Source: UBA5793 sp040255465
Lineage (GTDB): Bacteria; Planctomycetota; Phycisphaerae; Phycisphaerales; UBA5793
Direction: 5' to 3'
Length of the DNA: 64,000 nt
NCBI GenBank assembly: GCA_040255465.1
Contig: JBDZVA010000010.1
Location: forward strand, 1-64,000
Under the pieces are notes generated by a model that ran no database searches, had not been told where the DNA came from, and was given only the letters and a program-made list of their open reading frames with translations. The translations under genes and the position numbers were made by a program. Shown here in pieces: positions 7,849-15,611 of this stretch (position 1 is its first letter; each line of letters opens with the position of its first letter).

Positions 7849-10107
7849 ATGAGTAAAATCTCCGCGACGATCGTAGTCATTCGCGAACTCGACTGTTCCG
7901 CTGAGGAGCTGCTGCTGCGCAAAGCGATCGGTTCCATGCCGGGGGTGTTGAGCGTGTCATTTGACATCCTGAGCCAGCGGATGATCGTTGAGCACAATGT
8001 TGACCAGGTTGCTTCGGAGGCCATCGCCGCACGAGTAAGGAGTGTGGGGATGACGCCCAGCCTTGCGGCCACGAGGGAATCCGTCAATGGCTCCGAAGCT
8101 GCCGCGGTCGAGCATGGACACTCCGCACGAACGACAGTGAGGCCCGCCAACGACCAAGCGGCCAAATGCGGCTCCGCGGCAGGCACGCCGCAAAGGCAAA
8201 CCCCCGTGCCTCGCGCTATTGCGACACGACAGGAACTCTTCCTTCTCGGGTTCTCGGGTGTGCTGGCCATTTCCGCAGAAGTCGTCGTGTGGGTCACTCA
8301 GGCGGAGCAATCATGGACGGTCATCACGATGGCCCTGGCGGCCATCGCTCTCTGTGGAATGCCGACCCTTCGAAAGGGGTTCTTCGCGCTCAAAACGCTG
8401 ACGCTCAACATTAACTTCTTGATGACGGTCGCAGTCATTGGTGCCGCATTGATCGGGTCCTGGCCCGAAGCCGCCATGGTGATCTTCCTGTTCGCGCTCG
8501 CAGAACTTATCGAAAGGTACTCGCTTGAACGAGCCAGATCCGCAGTGCGCTCGCTCATGGAGATTGCCCCTCAAACGGCTTTGGTAAGGCAGAGCGATGG
8601 TACGTTCGTCGAACAAGACGCGGAATCGGTCCCGACCGACTCCATCGTGCGTGTCAAACCCGGCGAGCGTGTGGCGCTTGACGGCGTGGTCGTTGCAGGA
8701 CTCTCGTCCGTGAATCAGGCTCCCGTGACCGGGGAGTCGGTGCCCGTGGAGAGAGGGCCAGGTGACAAGGTTTTCGCCGGGACCATCAACGAATCGGGCG
8801 TTTTGGAATTCAAGACTACCGGCGGCATGGACCAGACCACGCTCGCCAAGATTATCAAGACCGTGCACGAGGCACAGGGCAGTCGCGCCCCGACGCAACG
8901 GTTCGTGGATGAATTCGCGCGAGTATACACGCCGGTCGTATGCATCGCGGCGGTGCTGGTCGCGGTGGCGCCATGGCTGGCATTCGGCCAGCCGTTTGTT
9001 CCGTGGCTCTACAAAGCTCTCGTCCTGCTCGTGATCGCGTGTCCATGCGCGCTAGTGATTTCGACGCCCGTAACGGTCGTGAGCGGGCTCGCCGCCGCGG
9101 CCCATCGAGGCATCCTAATCAAGGGCGGTGTCCACCTGGAGAACGGTCGCCATCTCAAGGTTGTCGCGCTGGACAAGACTGGCACCATCACGGAGGGCAA
9201 GCCTCGCGTCACGGATGTGCAACCCATCGGTGACGCGAGCAGGGACGAGGTGCTGTGGATTGCGGCGAGTCTCGATGCCCTCTCGCACCATCCGGTGGCG
9301 ATCGCCATCGTCGCGGCGTGGAGCGGCGAGCTTGCGACTGTGGGTGAGTTCAAGTCCCTTACGGGTCTTGGTGCTGAAGGAACGATCAACGGTGAGTTCC
9401 ATTTCGTCGGCAACCATCGTCTCGCTGAAGAGCGGAACGTCTGCTCACTGGAAGTAGAGGCTGTCCTCGCCAACTTTGAGGGTCAGGGCAAGTCCTCGGT
9501 CCTCGTCGCCTCGGCAACGCGAGTGATGGGAGTTATCGCGGTCGTCGACACGCCACGTGAGAGCAGCGTTGTAGCGGTGCGCATGCTTCATGAGCTGGGG
9601 ATCAAGACTCTCATGCTTTCCGGGGACAACCAAACTACCGCCTCCGCCATCGCCAAGGTCGTCGGCATCGACCGGGCGCGCGGCGGGATGCTTCCCGAAG
9701 ACAAGCTCGCCGAGGTCGAGAGCTTACTGAAGGAACACGGCGAGGCGGTCGGCATGGTTGGCGACGGTGTGAACGACGCCCCGGCACTCGCCAGGGCCAC
9801 GATCGGCTTTGCGATGGGTGCAGCGGGCAGCGACACGGCGTTGGAAACTGCAGATGTGGCGCTGATGCAGGACGACCTTCGCGGTCTGCCCGAGTTCATC
9901 AGTCTCTCCCGCCGCACCGGCTCGATCCTGACCCAGAACATCACGCTTGCGGTGGGGATCAAGGTGGTCTTCTTTGCGCTGGCGATGGGAGGTATCGCCA
10001 CGATGTGGATGGCGGTGATCGCCGATGTGGGGGCGAGCCTGCTGGTCGTCGGAAACGGACTTCGCATGCTCAGTCGGGCATCGAGCCATCCGCCGACTAG
10101 ACGCTGA
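7849..10107 (+). CDS. P1B-2-type Zn/Cd/Pb-exporting ATPase (CadA/ZntA family)
   Basis: Heavy-metal translocating P-type ATPase, 752 residues from the ATG at 7849 (a TTG at 7810 is also in frame but gives a non-domain extension). One N-terminal HMA domain carries DCSAEE (residues 15-20) instead of CxxC, a variant known in Zn/Cd exporters. Then come membrane spans, the TGES-type actuator loop, the CPC metal site (Cys398, Cys400), the phosphorylated Asp in DKTG (Asp442), the HP motif near 481, and GDGVNDAP. The C-terminal segment NITLAVGIKVVFF ... ADVGASLLVVGNGLRM has the conserved Lys and Asp of subgroup P1B-2. It lies 279 bp after the RND pump; that gap holds no gene and no obvious regulator. 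Confidence 0.92.
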   Translation: MSKISATIVVIRELDCSAEELLLRKAIGSMPGVLSVSFDILSQRMIVEHNVDQVASEAIAARVRSVGMTPSLAATRESVNGSEAAAVEHGHSARTTVRPANDQAAKCGSAAGTPQRQTPVPRAIATRQELFLLGFSGVLAISAEVVVWVTQAEQSWTVITMALAAIALCGMPTLRKGFFALKTLTLNINFLMTVAVIGAALIGSWPEAAMVIFLFALAELIERYSLERARSAVRSLMEIAPQTALVRQSDGTFVEQDAESVPTDSIVRVKPGERVALDGVVVAGLSSVNQAPVTGESVPVERGPGDKVFAGTINESGVLEFKTTGGMDQTTLAKIIKTVHEAQGSRAPTQRFVDEFARVYTPVVCIAAVLVAVAPWLAFGQPFVPWLYKALVLLVIACPCALVISTPVTVVSGLAAAAHRGILIKGGVHLENGRHLKVVALDKTGTITEGKPRVTDVQPIGDASRDEVLWIAASLDALSHHPVAIAIVAAWSGELATVGEFKSLTGLGAEGTINGEFHFVGNHRLAEERNVCSLEVEAVLANFEGQGKSSVLVASATRVMGVIAVVDTPRESSVVAVRMLHELGIKTLMLSGDNQTTASAIAKVVGIDRARGGMLPEDKLAEVESLLKEHGEAVGMVGDGVNDAPALARATIGFAMGAAGSDTALETADVALMQDDLRGLPEFISLSRRTGSILTQNITLAVGIKVVFFALAMGGIATMWMAVIADVGASLLVVGNGLRMLSRASSHPPTRR

Positions 10108-10259
10108 GTGGGTCGCTCGGGGGGACCGGTGATCTGAATCTCTCGAACTTGCCAGACGCCGTCCAGACCCTTCGCCTGACGGGGCAAATCACCAGGCCAT
10201 TTGCAACTGTGGAAACCGCCCCGTCCCTCGCGTGTCTATCTTCCCCTCTCGCGCTGATG

Positions 10260-10353
10260 CGAACACGGTCGCGCCCGCTCTATTGAAGGGCCGGTTGCAA
10301 ACGCAGCCGGCCCTGTGGTTTAACGAAAGCGCCGCCGAGAGACCTCCTCGGCG
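10260..10353. repeat. 94-bp direct repeat, copy 2 (right of efflux module)
   Basis: Partner of 281-374. Its two hairpins are stronger than in copy 1: 10288-10298 pairs with 10303-10313 around an AAAC loop (GGGCCGGTTGC/GCAGCCGGCCC), and 10333-10339 pairs with 10347-10353 (CGCCGAG/CTCGGCG). The surrounding 10108-10606 stretch (499 bp) has no gene and is unusually rich in inverted repeats. Confidence 0.7.
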
Positions 10354-10524
10354 TTCGCGTTTGCAGGCCACTGTTCTGCAAGGACTTGGCGATGGCGACG
10401 ATGTCGGGCCGTGTCTCTGCTCGCACCGTGGTCATAACCGATGGGCGCGATCAGGGTCGTCAAAAGTACCGGTTTGGGCCAAAAGTCTCTCGGAGTCTCT
10501 GTTTCGCGGGGTACTGGGTTATGA

Positions 10525-10601
10525 GGGGGTTGTCTCCCCAGTAGGGAGCGCAACCCCCACTGTTGCGCTCGGTGAGGGGGCGCGCCAGTGTTAGCGCGCC
10601 C
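10525..10601. repeat. Two adjacent hairpins in the non-coding region after the ATPase gene
   Basis: The first is a nested palindrome at 10525-10558: GGGGGTTG/CAACCCCC outside and CTCCC/GGGAG inside. The second, 10578-10601, has a perfect 8-bp stem GGGCGCGC/GCGCGCCC with an 8-nt loop and lies just beyond the stop of the minus-strand gene ending at 10607. Neither is followed by a T-run, so a terminator role is uncertain. Confidence 0.55.
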
Positions 10602-10606
10602 GCTGG

Positions 10607-11011
10607 CTATCTGCGATCCAAGGAACGACGAAGCCGCTCGGCCTTCGTCGCCAAGTATTGGATGTCATCGGGCGCCATATTCAGCACCTGGCACGTCCGG
10701 GCTACGTCTAACGCCCGTTCGACATGCCCAGACTTTTCCAGGATGATCACGAGGCGCTTCGGCACACCCATGCGTACGAATTCACCTGTAGAAAATTCTT
10801 GGCGCATAGCATCAATCAGGATGGGCGCTTCCATGAGCCATTGCCAGCAAGCCCACTCAGACCATGTCAGGCCGTCGAATCGATTCTGCCGCTGCTTGTA
10901 CGCCAGTTCAGCCATCTGCTCTAGGAAAAAGTGCCGTTCCACAGCGTGACAGTCGTAGTCGCGGAGTCCGAGCATCGCATCGAGGCTCTGCGACTGTGTC
11001 GCGTCCCACAC
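10607..11011 (-). CDS. Hypothetical protein, last gene of nuclease-like unit
   Basis: A 134-residue soluble, mostly helical protein with no family I can name. It is rich in Trp, Met and charged residues (LTWSEWACWQWLMEAP at about 48-63; a helical stretch VPKRLVIILEKSGHVERALDVART later). The amino-acid balance looks like a real protein rather than a shadow frame. It starts 6 bp after the stop of the 67-residue gene and so closes a three-gene minus-strand unit headed by the PD-(D/E)xK-like protein. Function unknown. Confidence 0.55.
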   Translation of the reverse strand: MWDATQSQSLDAMLGLRDYDCHAVERHFFLEQMAELAYKQRQNRFDGLTWSEWACWQWLMEAPILIDAMRQEFSTGEFVRMGVPKRLVIILEKSGHVERALDVARTCQVLNMAPDDIQYLATKAERLRRSLDRR

Positions 11012-11017
11012 GGCGGA

Positions 11018-11221
11018 TCAAGGCACAATCTGTCCCCCGCGCATGCTGCTTCCCCCACTGGCCGACCGCAAGAACACCGGACGCACAGGTTCAGGTGTGG
11101 CGGTGATGAATCCCCACCCCATCGGAACACTCCGAGCCTCGTCGGCATCAGCGCCGAGAAGTCGTAACAGGAAGGTGCAGCCGGTCTGCTTGTCCACGCA
11201 CTCGGCCAGGAAGTAGGCCAT
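11018..11221 (-). CDS. Small hypothetical protein
   Basis: A 67-residue protein beginning MAYFLAECVDKQTGC; the internal ATG at 11221 is preferred, and the frame opens 8 codons earlier. It contains a plausible beta-alpha core (TGCTFLLRLLGADADEARSVPMGWGF) and no membrane segment. It sits 27 bp downstream of the nuclease-like gene and 6 bp upstream of the 134-residue gene. No family recognised. Confidence 0.45.
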   Translation of the reverse strand: MAYFLAECVDKQTGCTFLLRLLGADADEARSVPMGWGFITATPEPVRPVFLRSASGGSSMRGGQIVP

Positions 11222-11248
11222 GTCTTTCCTTCCGCGCATTGGCACGCT

Positions 11249-12280
11249 TCACGGATCCGGAATCACTCCGTGCGAAATTCGCTCCTTCAGAAACGGTTCG
11301 GGTGTCCGCGAAGTCAGAACGCGATCACTCTCGTCGAAGCTACACACGGTGACCCCGTGCGCGAAGAAGGCGTCCGGGTTGAGCGCGTGCCGGGCATGAG
11401 AGTTGAGCAGGAGATACCCTCCATCCGCCAATGACTCACGATGGTCTGAAGGGTGAACCTGGCGAGTCCGAATCTCACCTGTCGATGGGAAGTACCAAAC
11501 AGCACTGACGCGATCATCCTTGTGCGATTTGCGGAGTGGATCAGCGAAGACTTTGCTCACGGTTGCCCGCGGGTTGAAGAACACACCGCTGATCGGCGAA
11601 TACTCTGGATCGAGGAACAGCCCGAGTGGAATCTTCGTCCCATTCGGTTTGATTACGGATGCCACGCGCTGATGGCCGATCTCGACCATTGCCCCAGTCT
11701 CGTCGAAGCCGACAATCGGATCGCCATACTGATAGAGCACCCGAGTGATCACTCCGAAGCCTTGAACTACAAACCAAGGGTGGTCGAACGGGCTCAAGCA
11801 CAGCAAGAATGGACGATCTTTGACATGTGGTTCGCGCGCATATTCCAGAATTGACTTGAGCTTGGCCGTCATTGCTCCGGCAAGCTTTATGCTGGACCGC
11901 TCGTAGAACTCCTCACGGTCGAATGCCACCTCATGCTTGGGTGTCCATTCCGGGGCATCTCCTGGGCTCGGTTCCGTAACCTTCGCCTCGGCAGCGATCG
12001 CTCCATGAGGAGTGTCGAGGACGAAATCAGGGCGGAGCGCGGGACGTGCAACTTCAAATCCAAGACACCGGAACATCGCGTGGAGATACAGCTCCCAGAA
12101 TGCGGGCGAGAACTTCGTCTGAAACTCGTGGACGATCGTGTTGTTGACGTCCTCGAAACCGTCCGCCCAACGCGTAATCGTCCGCCGAGTCTCCGGCATC
12201 CCCGTCAATGCCTGGAAGTGCGGATGCAATCGCTCGGCCGGATACCTCGGAGTCCAGAGATCGATCGTCTGATGGGTCAT
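11249..12280 (-). CDS. PD-(D/E)xK nuclease-fold protein (hypothetical)
   Basis: A 343-residue protein. The N-terminal half contains FWELYLHAMFRCLGFEV followed by RPDFVLDTPHG and AAEAKV. The order helix - PD - ~10 residues - ExK is the active-site pattern of the PD-(D/E)xK nuclease superfamily (Asp near 87 and the E-x-K near 99). I recall homologues of unknown function that share the 'WADGF ... EFQ ... FWELYLHA' start. Whether it cuts DNA is inference. The ATG at 12280 is used; in-frame starts at 12319 and 12328 (GTG) exist. It heads a three-gene unit beside a decayed phage terminase and may be a defence-type or phage-derived cargo gene. Confidence 0.65.
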   Translation of the reverse strand: MTHQTIDLWTPRYPAERLHPHFQALTGMPETRRTITRWADGFEDVNNTIVHEFQTKFSPAFWELYLHAMFRCLGFEVARPALRPDFVLDTPHGAIAAEAKVTEPSPGDAPEWTPKHEVAFDREEFYERSSIKLAGAMTAKLKSILEYAREPHVKDRPFLLCLSPFDHPWFVVQGFGVITRVLYQYGDPIVGFDETGAMVEIGHQRVASVIKPNGTKIPLGLFLDPEYSPISGVFFNPRATVSKVFADPLRKSHKDDRVSAVWYFPSTGEIRTRQVHPSDHRESLADGGYLLLNSHARHALNPDAFFAHGVTVCSFDESDRVLTSRTPEPFLKERISHGVIPDP

Positions 12281-12281
12281 C

Positions 12282-12770
12282 TTGCGAAGTGACGAGGCGT
12301 ACTTCACACTTCGCGACATCAGACGCACACTCGCGGCTGCATCACCACGAGCCGGGCTCGAAGGCGCGATCTACGCCGGGCTCGAGCGACTCGTCGAGGC
12401 CAAACTCGGCCGGGAGTGGAAACGCGATGATGGGGCCATGGTGCGCATCGATCGCTGCCTCATCGACGCCAACTGGGGTCAGTCGTCGGATGTCGTCTAC
12501 CAGTTCTGTCGTCAGAGCCGGTGCGCGAATGCCGTCATGCCCAGCCATGGCCGGTACGCCGGCGCTTCGAGCATCCCATTCAGCGAGTACAAACGCAAGC
12601 GCGGCGACCGTGTCGGCCTGAACTGGCGCATCGACAACCACTGGCTCGACTGTCTTGTGGGCTGCTCCGTTGCGGCGTCGATGCAGGGCGCGGTGCTGTA
12701 TGGCACCGATACCCTGCCGGCACCACGCCGCCGAATCCGCCTCTCCGAACTCCAGGGAGGGCGGCGATGA
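12282..12770 (+). pseudogene. Remnant of phage terminase large subunit (GpA-type)
   Basis: From about 12354 the frame reads GLEGAIYAGLERLVE ... VRIDRCLIDANWGQSSDVVYQFCRQS ... MPSHGRYAGASSIPFSEYKRKRGDRVGLNWRI, recognisable as the nuclease-domain part of GpA-type terminases. The whole N-terminal ATPase half is missing. After NWRI the frame jumps directly to DNHWLDCLVGCSVAASM, which in intact proteins should be separated by a long stretch, so there is also an internal deletion. The frame remains open, so a 162-residue product could still be made, but not a working terminase. Its stop overlaps the start of the zinc-ribbon gene (ATGA), an ordinary phage-style coupling. Confidence 0.75.
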
Positions 12771-12952
12771 GTGAAACCACCACGAGACCGGAGCAGGAAT
12801 CGGAGCCGCGAGGCATCTTGTGCCCAAAGTGCGGGTGCGGGCACTTTGAGGTGGTCTATACGAGGAAGATGCCCGGCGGTGCGATTCGAAGGCGGCGCGA
12901 ATGCGGGCACTGCAGGAGGCGGGTCACGACGACGGAGCGCTTGGGCGGATGA
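12767..12952 (+). CDS. Small zinc-ribbon protein, NrdR-N-like, phage-associated
   Basis: A 61-residue protein with two pairs of cysteines: CPKCGCGHF and CGHCRRRVTTTERL. The pattern resembles the N-terminal zinc ribbon of NrdR and small phage transcription-factor-like proteins. It overlaps the end of the terminase remnant by 4 bases and so most likely came with the same prophage. It may bind nucleic acid, but this is inference. Intact as far as can be seen. Confidence 0.6.
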   Translation: MSETTTRPEQESEPRGILCPKCGCGHFEVVYTRKMPGGAIRRRRECGHCRRRVTTTERLGG

Positions 12953-12973
12953 CGGCGCACACTCACGATGCGC

Positions 12974-13642
12974 CTATTTGTCGCGGCGCGTTGCCGTGTA
13001 CCCCACATGGGAAGCAGCGTCGATGATGTGACTGACCACGTTCACGCCGGTGGCCCGAATGGTTGCGGTCTGAGTCGCGTAGTCGACGCGTGCATCGATG
13101 ACACCATCAACGCCGGCCAACCCGTGGCGAAGTGTGGCGGCGCAGGCTTCACAGGTCATGCCTTTGATTGTGAAGACGTACTCAATCGCGTCTGCGCCAA
13201 CCACGCTGCTTGCATCGGCGCTGCCTGTGTCGAGCAGTACGCCGACGTAATTGGGAAAAAGGGCGAAGCCTGCGACGAATACCACAGCGACCCACAGCAT
13301 CACCTGATTGATCACGCCCCGCGACCGGGGAGCCGTCGCACATTCGCCTGCCGTGCAGCATTGCACCTTGCGGAAATAGGTCACGTAGAACCCCGCGCCA
13401 AGCAGCGCGACGGCGACGACGAGGAACACCGGCCGCCATCGCTCGAAGAAGGCCGACACGCCTGCGGCCGAAGCTCCGAACGCAAGCAGGAGTAGAGGCA
13501 ACCAGCAGCAGGCACTCGAAAGCACTGCTGCGACGACCGAGCCGCCAAGCGCCAATCGCTCTGAGTGTGGGCCGACGGTTGTGCCTTGAGTCGGCACTCC
13601 GGGTTGGTGGTCGTTCTTGTCATTATTGGTGCAGCAATCCAT
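12974..13642 (-). CDS. merT: Mercuric transporter fused to periplasmic-type Hg-binding domain (MerTP)
   Basis: Inner-membrane Hg(II) importer of 222 residues that feeds MerA. The MerT part has a vicinal Cys pair in the first membrane span (Cys45-Cys46 in SSACCWLP), three predicted spans, and a second pair at Cys95-Cys96 (KVQCCTAGEC). After the third span a C-terminal heavy-metal-associated domain begins with GMTCEAC (Cys164, Cys167), equivalent to MerP. The usual merT and merP genes are thus one polypeptide, as in known MerTP variants. It is the last gene of the operon, 18 bp after merA. Confidence 0.9.
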   Translation of the reverse strand: MDCCTNNDKNDHQPGVPTQGTTVGPHSERLALGGSVVAAVLSSACCWLPLLLLAFGASAAGVSAFFERWRPVFLVVAVALLGAGFYVTYFRKVQCCTAGECATAPRSRGVINQVMLWVAVVFVAGFALFPNYVGVLLDTGSADASSVVGADAIEYVFTIKGMTCEACAATLRHGLAGVDGVIDARVDYATQTATIRATGVNVVSHIIDAASHVGYTATRRDK

Positions 13643-13660
13643 CGCTGAATCTCCTTGAAG

Positions 13661-15106
13661 TCAGGTGGCGCAGCAACTGAGTTTGGCGACATCCTTGCCG
13701 AATGTGATCGCGGCCAGTTTGACGCCTTCCCCCAGCGTGAGGTAGGCATGAAACATCTGACGCAGTTGAGAAACGGTGATGTCAAAGCGGATGGCCACGG
13801 CCAGTTCCATCAGCGGTTCCGAACCTTCGGGGGCCAGGATGCGCGCGCCCAGCAGGCGGTCCGTGTCCCGGTCGCGGATTAACTTGATGAAGCCTCGCGT
13901 ATCGCGAGCGGCCAGCGACCTCGGTACATAACTCAGCGGCAGCGTTGCCGTCTCAGCATCATGGCCCTGTTCGCGCGCCTGTTGTTCATCAAGTCCGACG
14001 CCCGCCACCTGTGGATCGGTGAAGATCACCCATGGCAAGGCGGTGTAATCCCGCACGTGCCCCGCGTTCGTCAGCCCATTCTCGGCGGCGAGCGCACCTT
14101 CATAGGCGGCTGTGTAGACGAACTCCGGGCTGCCGATCACGTCACCGGCGGCATAGACGCCTGCGACATTCGTGCTCAAGGTATCGTCAACTCGGATAAA
14201 GCCCTGTCCGTCGAGTTGAACGCCGATGCGGTCCAGTCCCATGTCTCGCGTATTGGCCCTGCGGCCCGTGGCGACGAGCAGGTGCGAAGCAGTGAACTGT
14301 CGAGCCTGACCATCGACCTCCGCCTCGACCACCACATGGCCGTTGTCGCGCCCAACGCGCTTCGTCGTCACGTTCGTTACGACCTCGACGCCTTCGTGTT
14401 GCAGATAACCGGTCAGTGCGTCTGTAAGATCGGGTGTTTCGGTCGGCAGGATGCGGTCGGAGCGCTGGAGGATCGTGACCCTGGTGCCGAATCGGGCGAT
14501 CATCTGCGCGCATTCCAGAGCGATGTAACGCCCACCGAGCACGACCAGCGACTCCGGAAGTGCTTCCAGTTCAAAGAGCGTGTCATTGGTGAGAAAGCCA
14601 GATTCCGCGAGTCCGGGAATCGGCGGGATAAACGGCGATGATCCGGTCGCGACAAGCACGCGGTCGCCGGTGATTCGCTCGCCGTTCACCTCGACCGTGC
14701 GGGCATCGACGAATCGCGCCCGCCCTCGGACGGTGCGCACTTGCTCCATTTCGCTGACGACATCAACATACTTCGCCTGTCGCAGTTCTTCGACGAGCGC
14801 CCGCTTCTGTTCGATCACGGCCGAGAAGTCCGTGAGTCGGCCGCTGAGTTCGATGCCGTCGAACCTGCTTTTGTGGGCGCGATGGAGCGCCTCGGCGGCG
14901 CGGATCAGCGTCTTGGACGGTACGCACCCGACATTGACGCATGTGCCGCCGATGGGCAGGCCGTCGTTGATAATCGTGACCCGAGCCGCGCCCAGTTCAA
15001 CGGCTTTCGTGGTCGCTGCGAACGCGGCCGAGCCGCCGCCGACGATCACGAGGTGAAGCCCCGTTGTTTGGCATGAGTCGTTCGCAGGATTACAGCAGTC
15101 TGACAT
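13661..15106 (-). CDS. merA: Mercuric reductase
   Basis: FAD- and NADPH-dependent enzyme reducing Hg(II) to volatile Hg(0) in the cytoplasm, 481 residues. The start at 15106 is fixed by AAGGAGT a few bases upstream. FAD-binding GGGSAAF near residue 23, redox-active Cys56 and Cys61 in GGTCVNVGCVPSK, NADPH-binding region near 180-200, and the C-terminal vicinal pair Cys478-Cys479 (KLSCCAT) that distinguishes MerA from other pyridine-nucleotide disulphide reductases are all present. There is no N-terminal HMA domain (short form); the HMA function may be supplied by the downstream MerTP fusion. Confidence 0.95.
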   Translation of the reverse strand: MSDCCNPANDSCQTTGLHLVIVGGGSAAFAATTKAVELGAARVTIINDGLPIGGTCVNVGCVPSKTLIRAAEALHRAHKSRFDGIELSGRLTDFSAVIEQKRALVEELRQAKYVDVVSEMEQVRTVRGRARFVDARTVEVNGERITGDRVLVATGSSPFIPPIPGLAESGFLTNDTLFELEALPESLVVLGGRYIALECAQMIARFGTRVTILQRSDRILPTETPDLTDALTGYLQHEGVEVVTNVTTKRVGRDNGHVVVEAEVDGQARQFTASHLLVATGRRANTRDMGLDRIGVQLDGQGFIRVDDTLSTNVAGVYAAGDVIGSPEFVYTAAYEGALAAENGLTNAGHVRDYTALPWVIFTDPQVAGVGLDEQQAREQGHDAETATLPLSYVPRSLAARDTRGFIKLIRDRDTDRLLGARILAPEGSEPLMELAVAIRFDITVSQLRQMFHAYLTLGEGVKLAAITFGKDVAKLSCCAT

Positions 15107-15260
15107 CGTCACTCCTTGACACGACTCTTGCCGTGAGCCGAATCTAAAATTCTGAAAACCGTGCCGCCAATCAAATGGCGGCAAGCGCTGCGGTCGCAAA
15201 AGAAAGTGCGAATCTGCATCGACGAGATCCCACACTTGACGCGTGTTGTATAATCGCTCA

Positions 15261-15278
15261 GGCGCCGTCTCCGGCGCC
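15261..15278. other. GC-rich hairpin in merA leader
   Basis: GGCGCCG TCTC CGGCGCC is a perfect 7-bp stem with a 4-nt loop, in the 189-bp gap between the small Cys-rich gene and merA. It has no T-run, so it may act as an RNA-stability or partial-attenuation element, or mean nothing. Confidence 0.4.
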
Positions 15279-15295
15279 CAAGCGTCTGTGGACGT

Positions 15296-15520
15296 TCAGT
15301 TGCGAACTTGACAGCAGGACGGGAGCGGCGCTGGTGTTTCTTTCACAACAGCCTGGGCGCCGATCGGGCACTGATCCTTGCAGACTGGCTCGCCCGTGAG
15401 TGGGCAAACGATCTTGCCTGGACAGTCGGGTCGCTCGGTTTGGCGTTCACTTACCGTGTAGGCGGTCGCGCCGGCGCCGATGGCCAGAAGCGCCGCCAGA
15501 GCGAGGGTTCGTTTGCGCAT
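15296..15520 (-). CDS. Small secreted Cys-rich protein of the mercury operon
   Basis: A 74-residue protein started by an ATG with AAGGAGA upstream. Residues 1 to ~24 form a signal peptide or membrane anchor (LALAALLAIGAGATAYTV). The mature part has six cysteines, arranged as DCPGKIVCPLTGEPVCKDQCP and a terminal CC (SCCQVRN). The spacing suggests a soft-metal site in the periplasm. It lies between merR and merA and has its own upstream dyad matching the one before merR. I cannot assign a known mer gene name; an Hg(II)-binding periplasmic role replacing free MerP is inferred. Confidence 0.7.
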   Translation of the reverse strand: MRKRTLALAALLAIGAGATAYTVSERQTERPDCPGKIVCPLTGEPVCKDQCPIGAQAVVKETPAPLPSCCQVRN

Positions 15521-15591
15521 GATGATCTCCTTGAATGAGTTGGTGGATACGGCGTTCTCAGACGCCTCAACTACGCATAGTTCATTATGCG

Positions 15592-15611
15592 CCTTGCACC
15601 ATGATTCAAGG
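15592..15611 (-). promoter_or_regulatory. Putative MerR operator/promoter overlapping the merR stop
   Basis: On the minus strand, CCTTG-AATCATGGTG-CAAGG. The 16-base core TTGAATCATGGTGCAA matches 13 of 16 positions of the dyad upstream of merR. TAGACC lies just before it and CATAAT just after, with a 20-bp spacer, the stretched spacing typical of MerR-activated promoters. It overlaps the TGA stop of merR and would drive the small Cys-rich gene, merA and merTP. Confidence 0.55.

Noticed and set aside
10260..10353. Possible integron attC site (GTTTAAC resembles an R'' box)
   Set aside because: Copy 1 lacks the box, no matching GTTRRRY partner was found at the right place, and no integron integrase is visible.
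10578..10601. Intrinsic terminator for the 10607-11011 gene
   Set aside because: The stem is perfect, but no T-run follows on the minus strand, so it is listed only as a hairpin.
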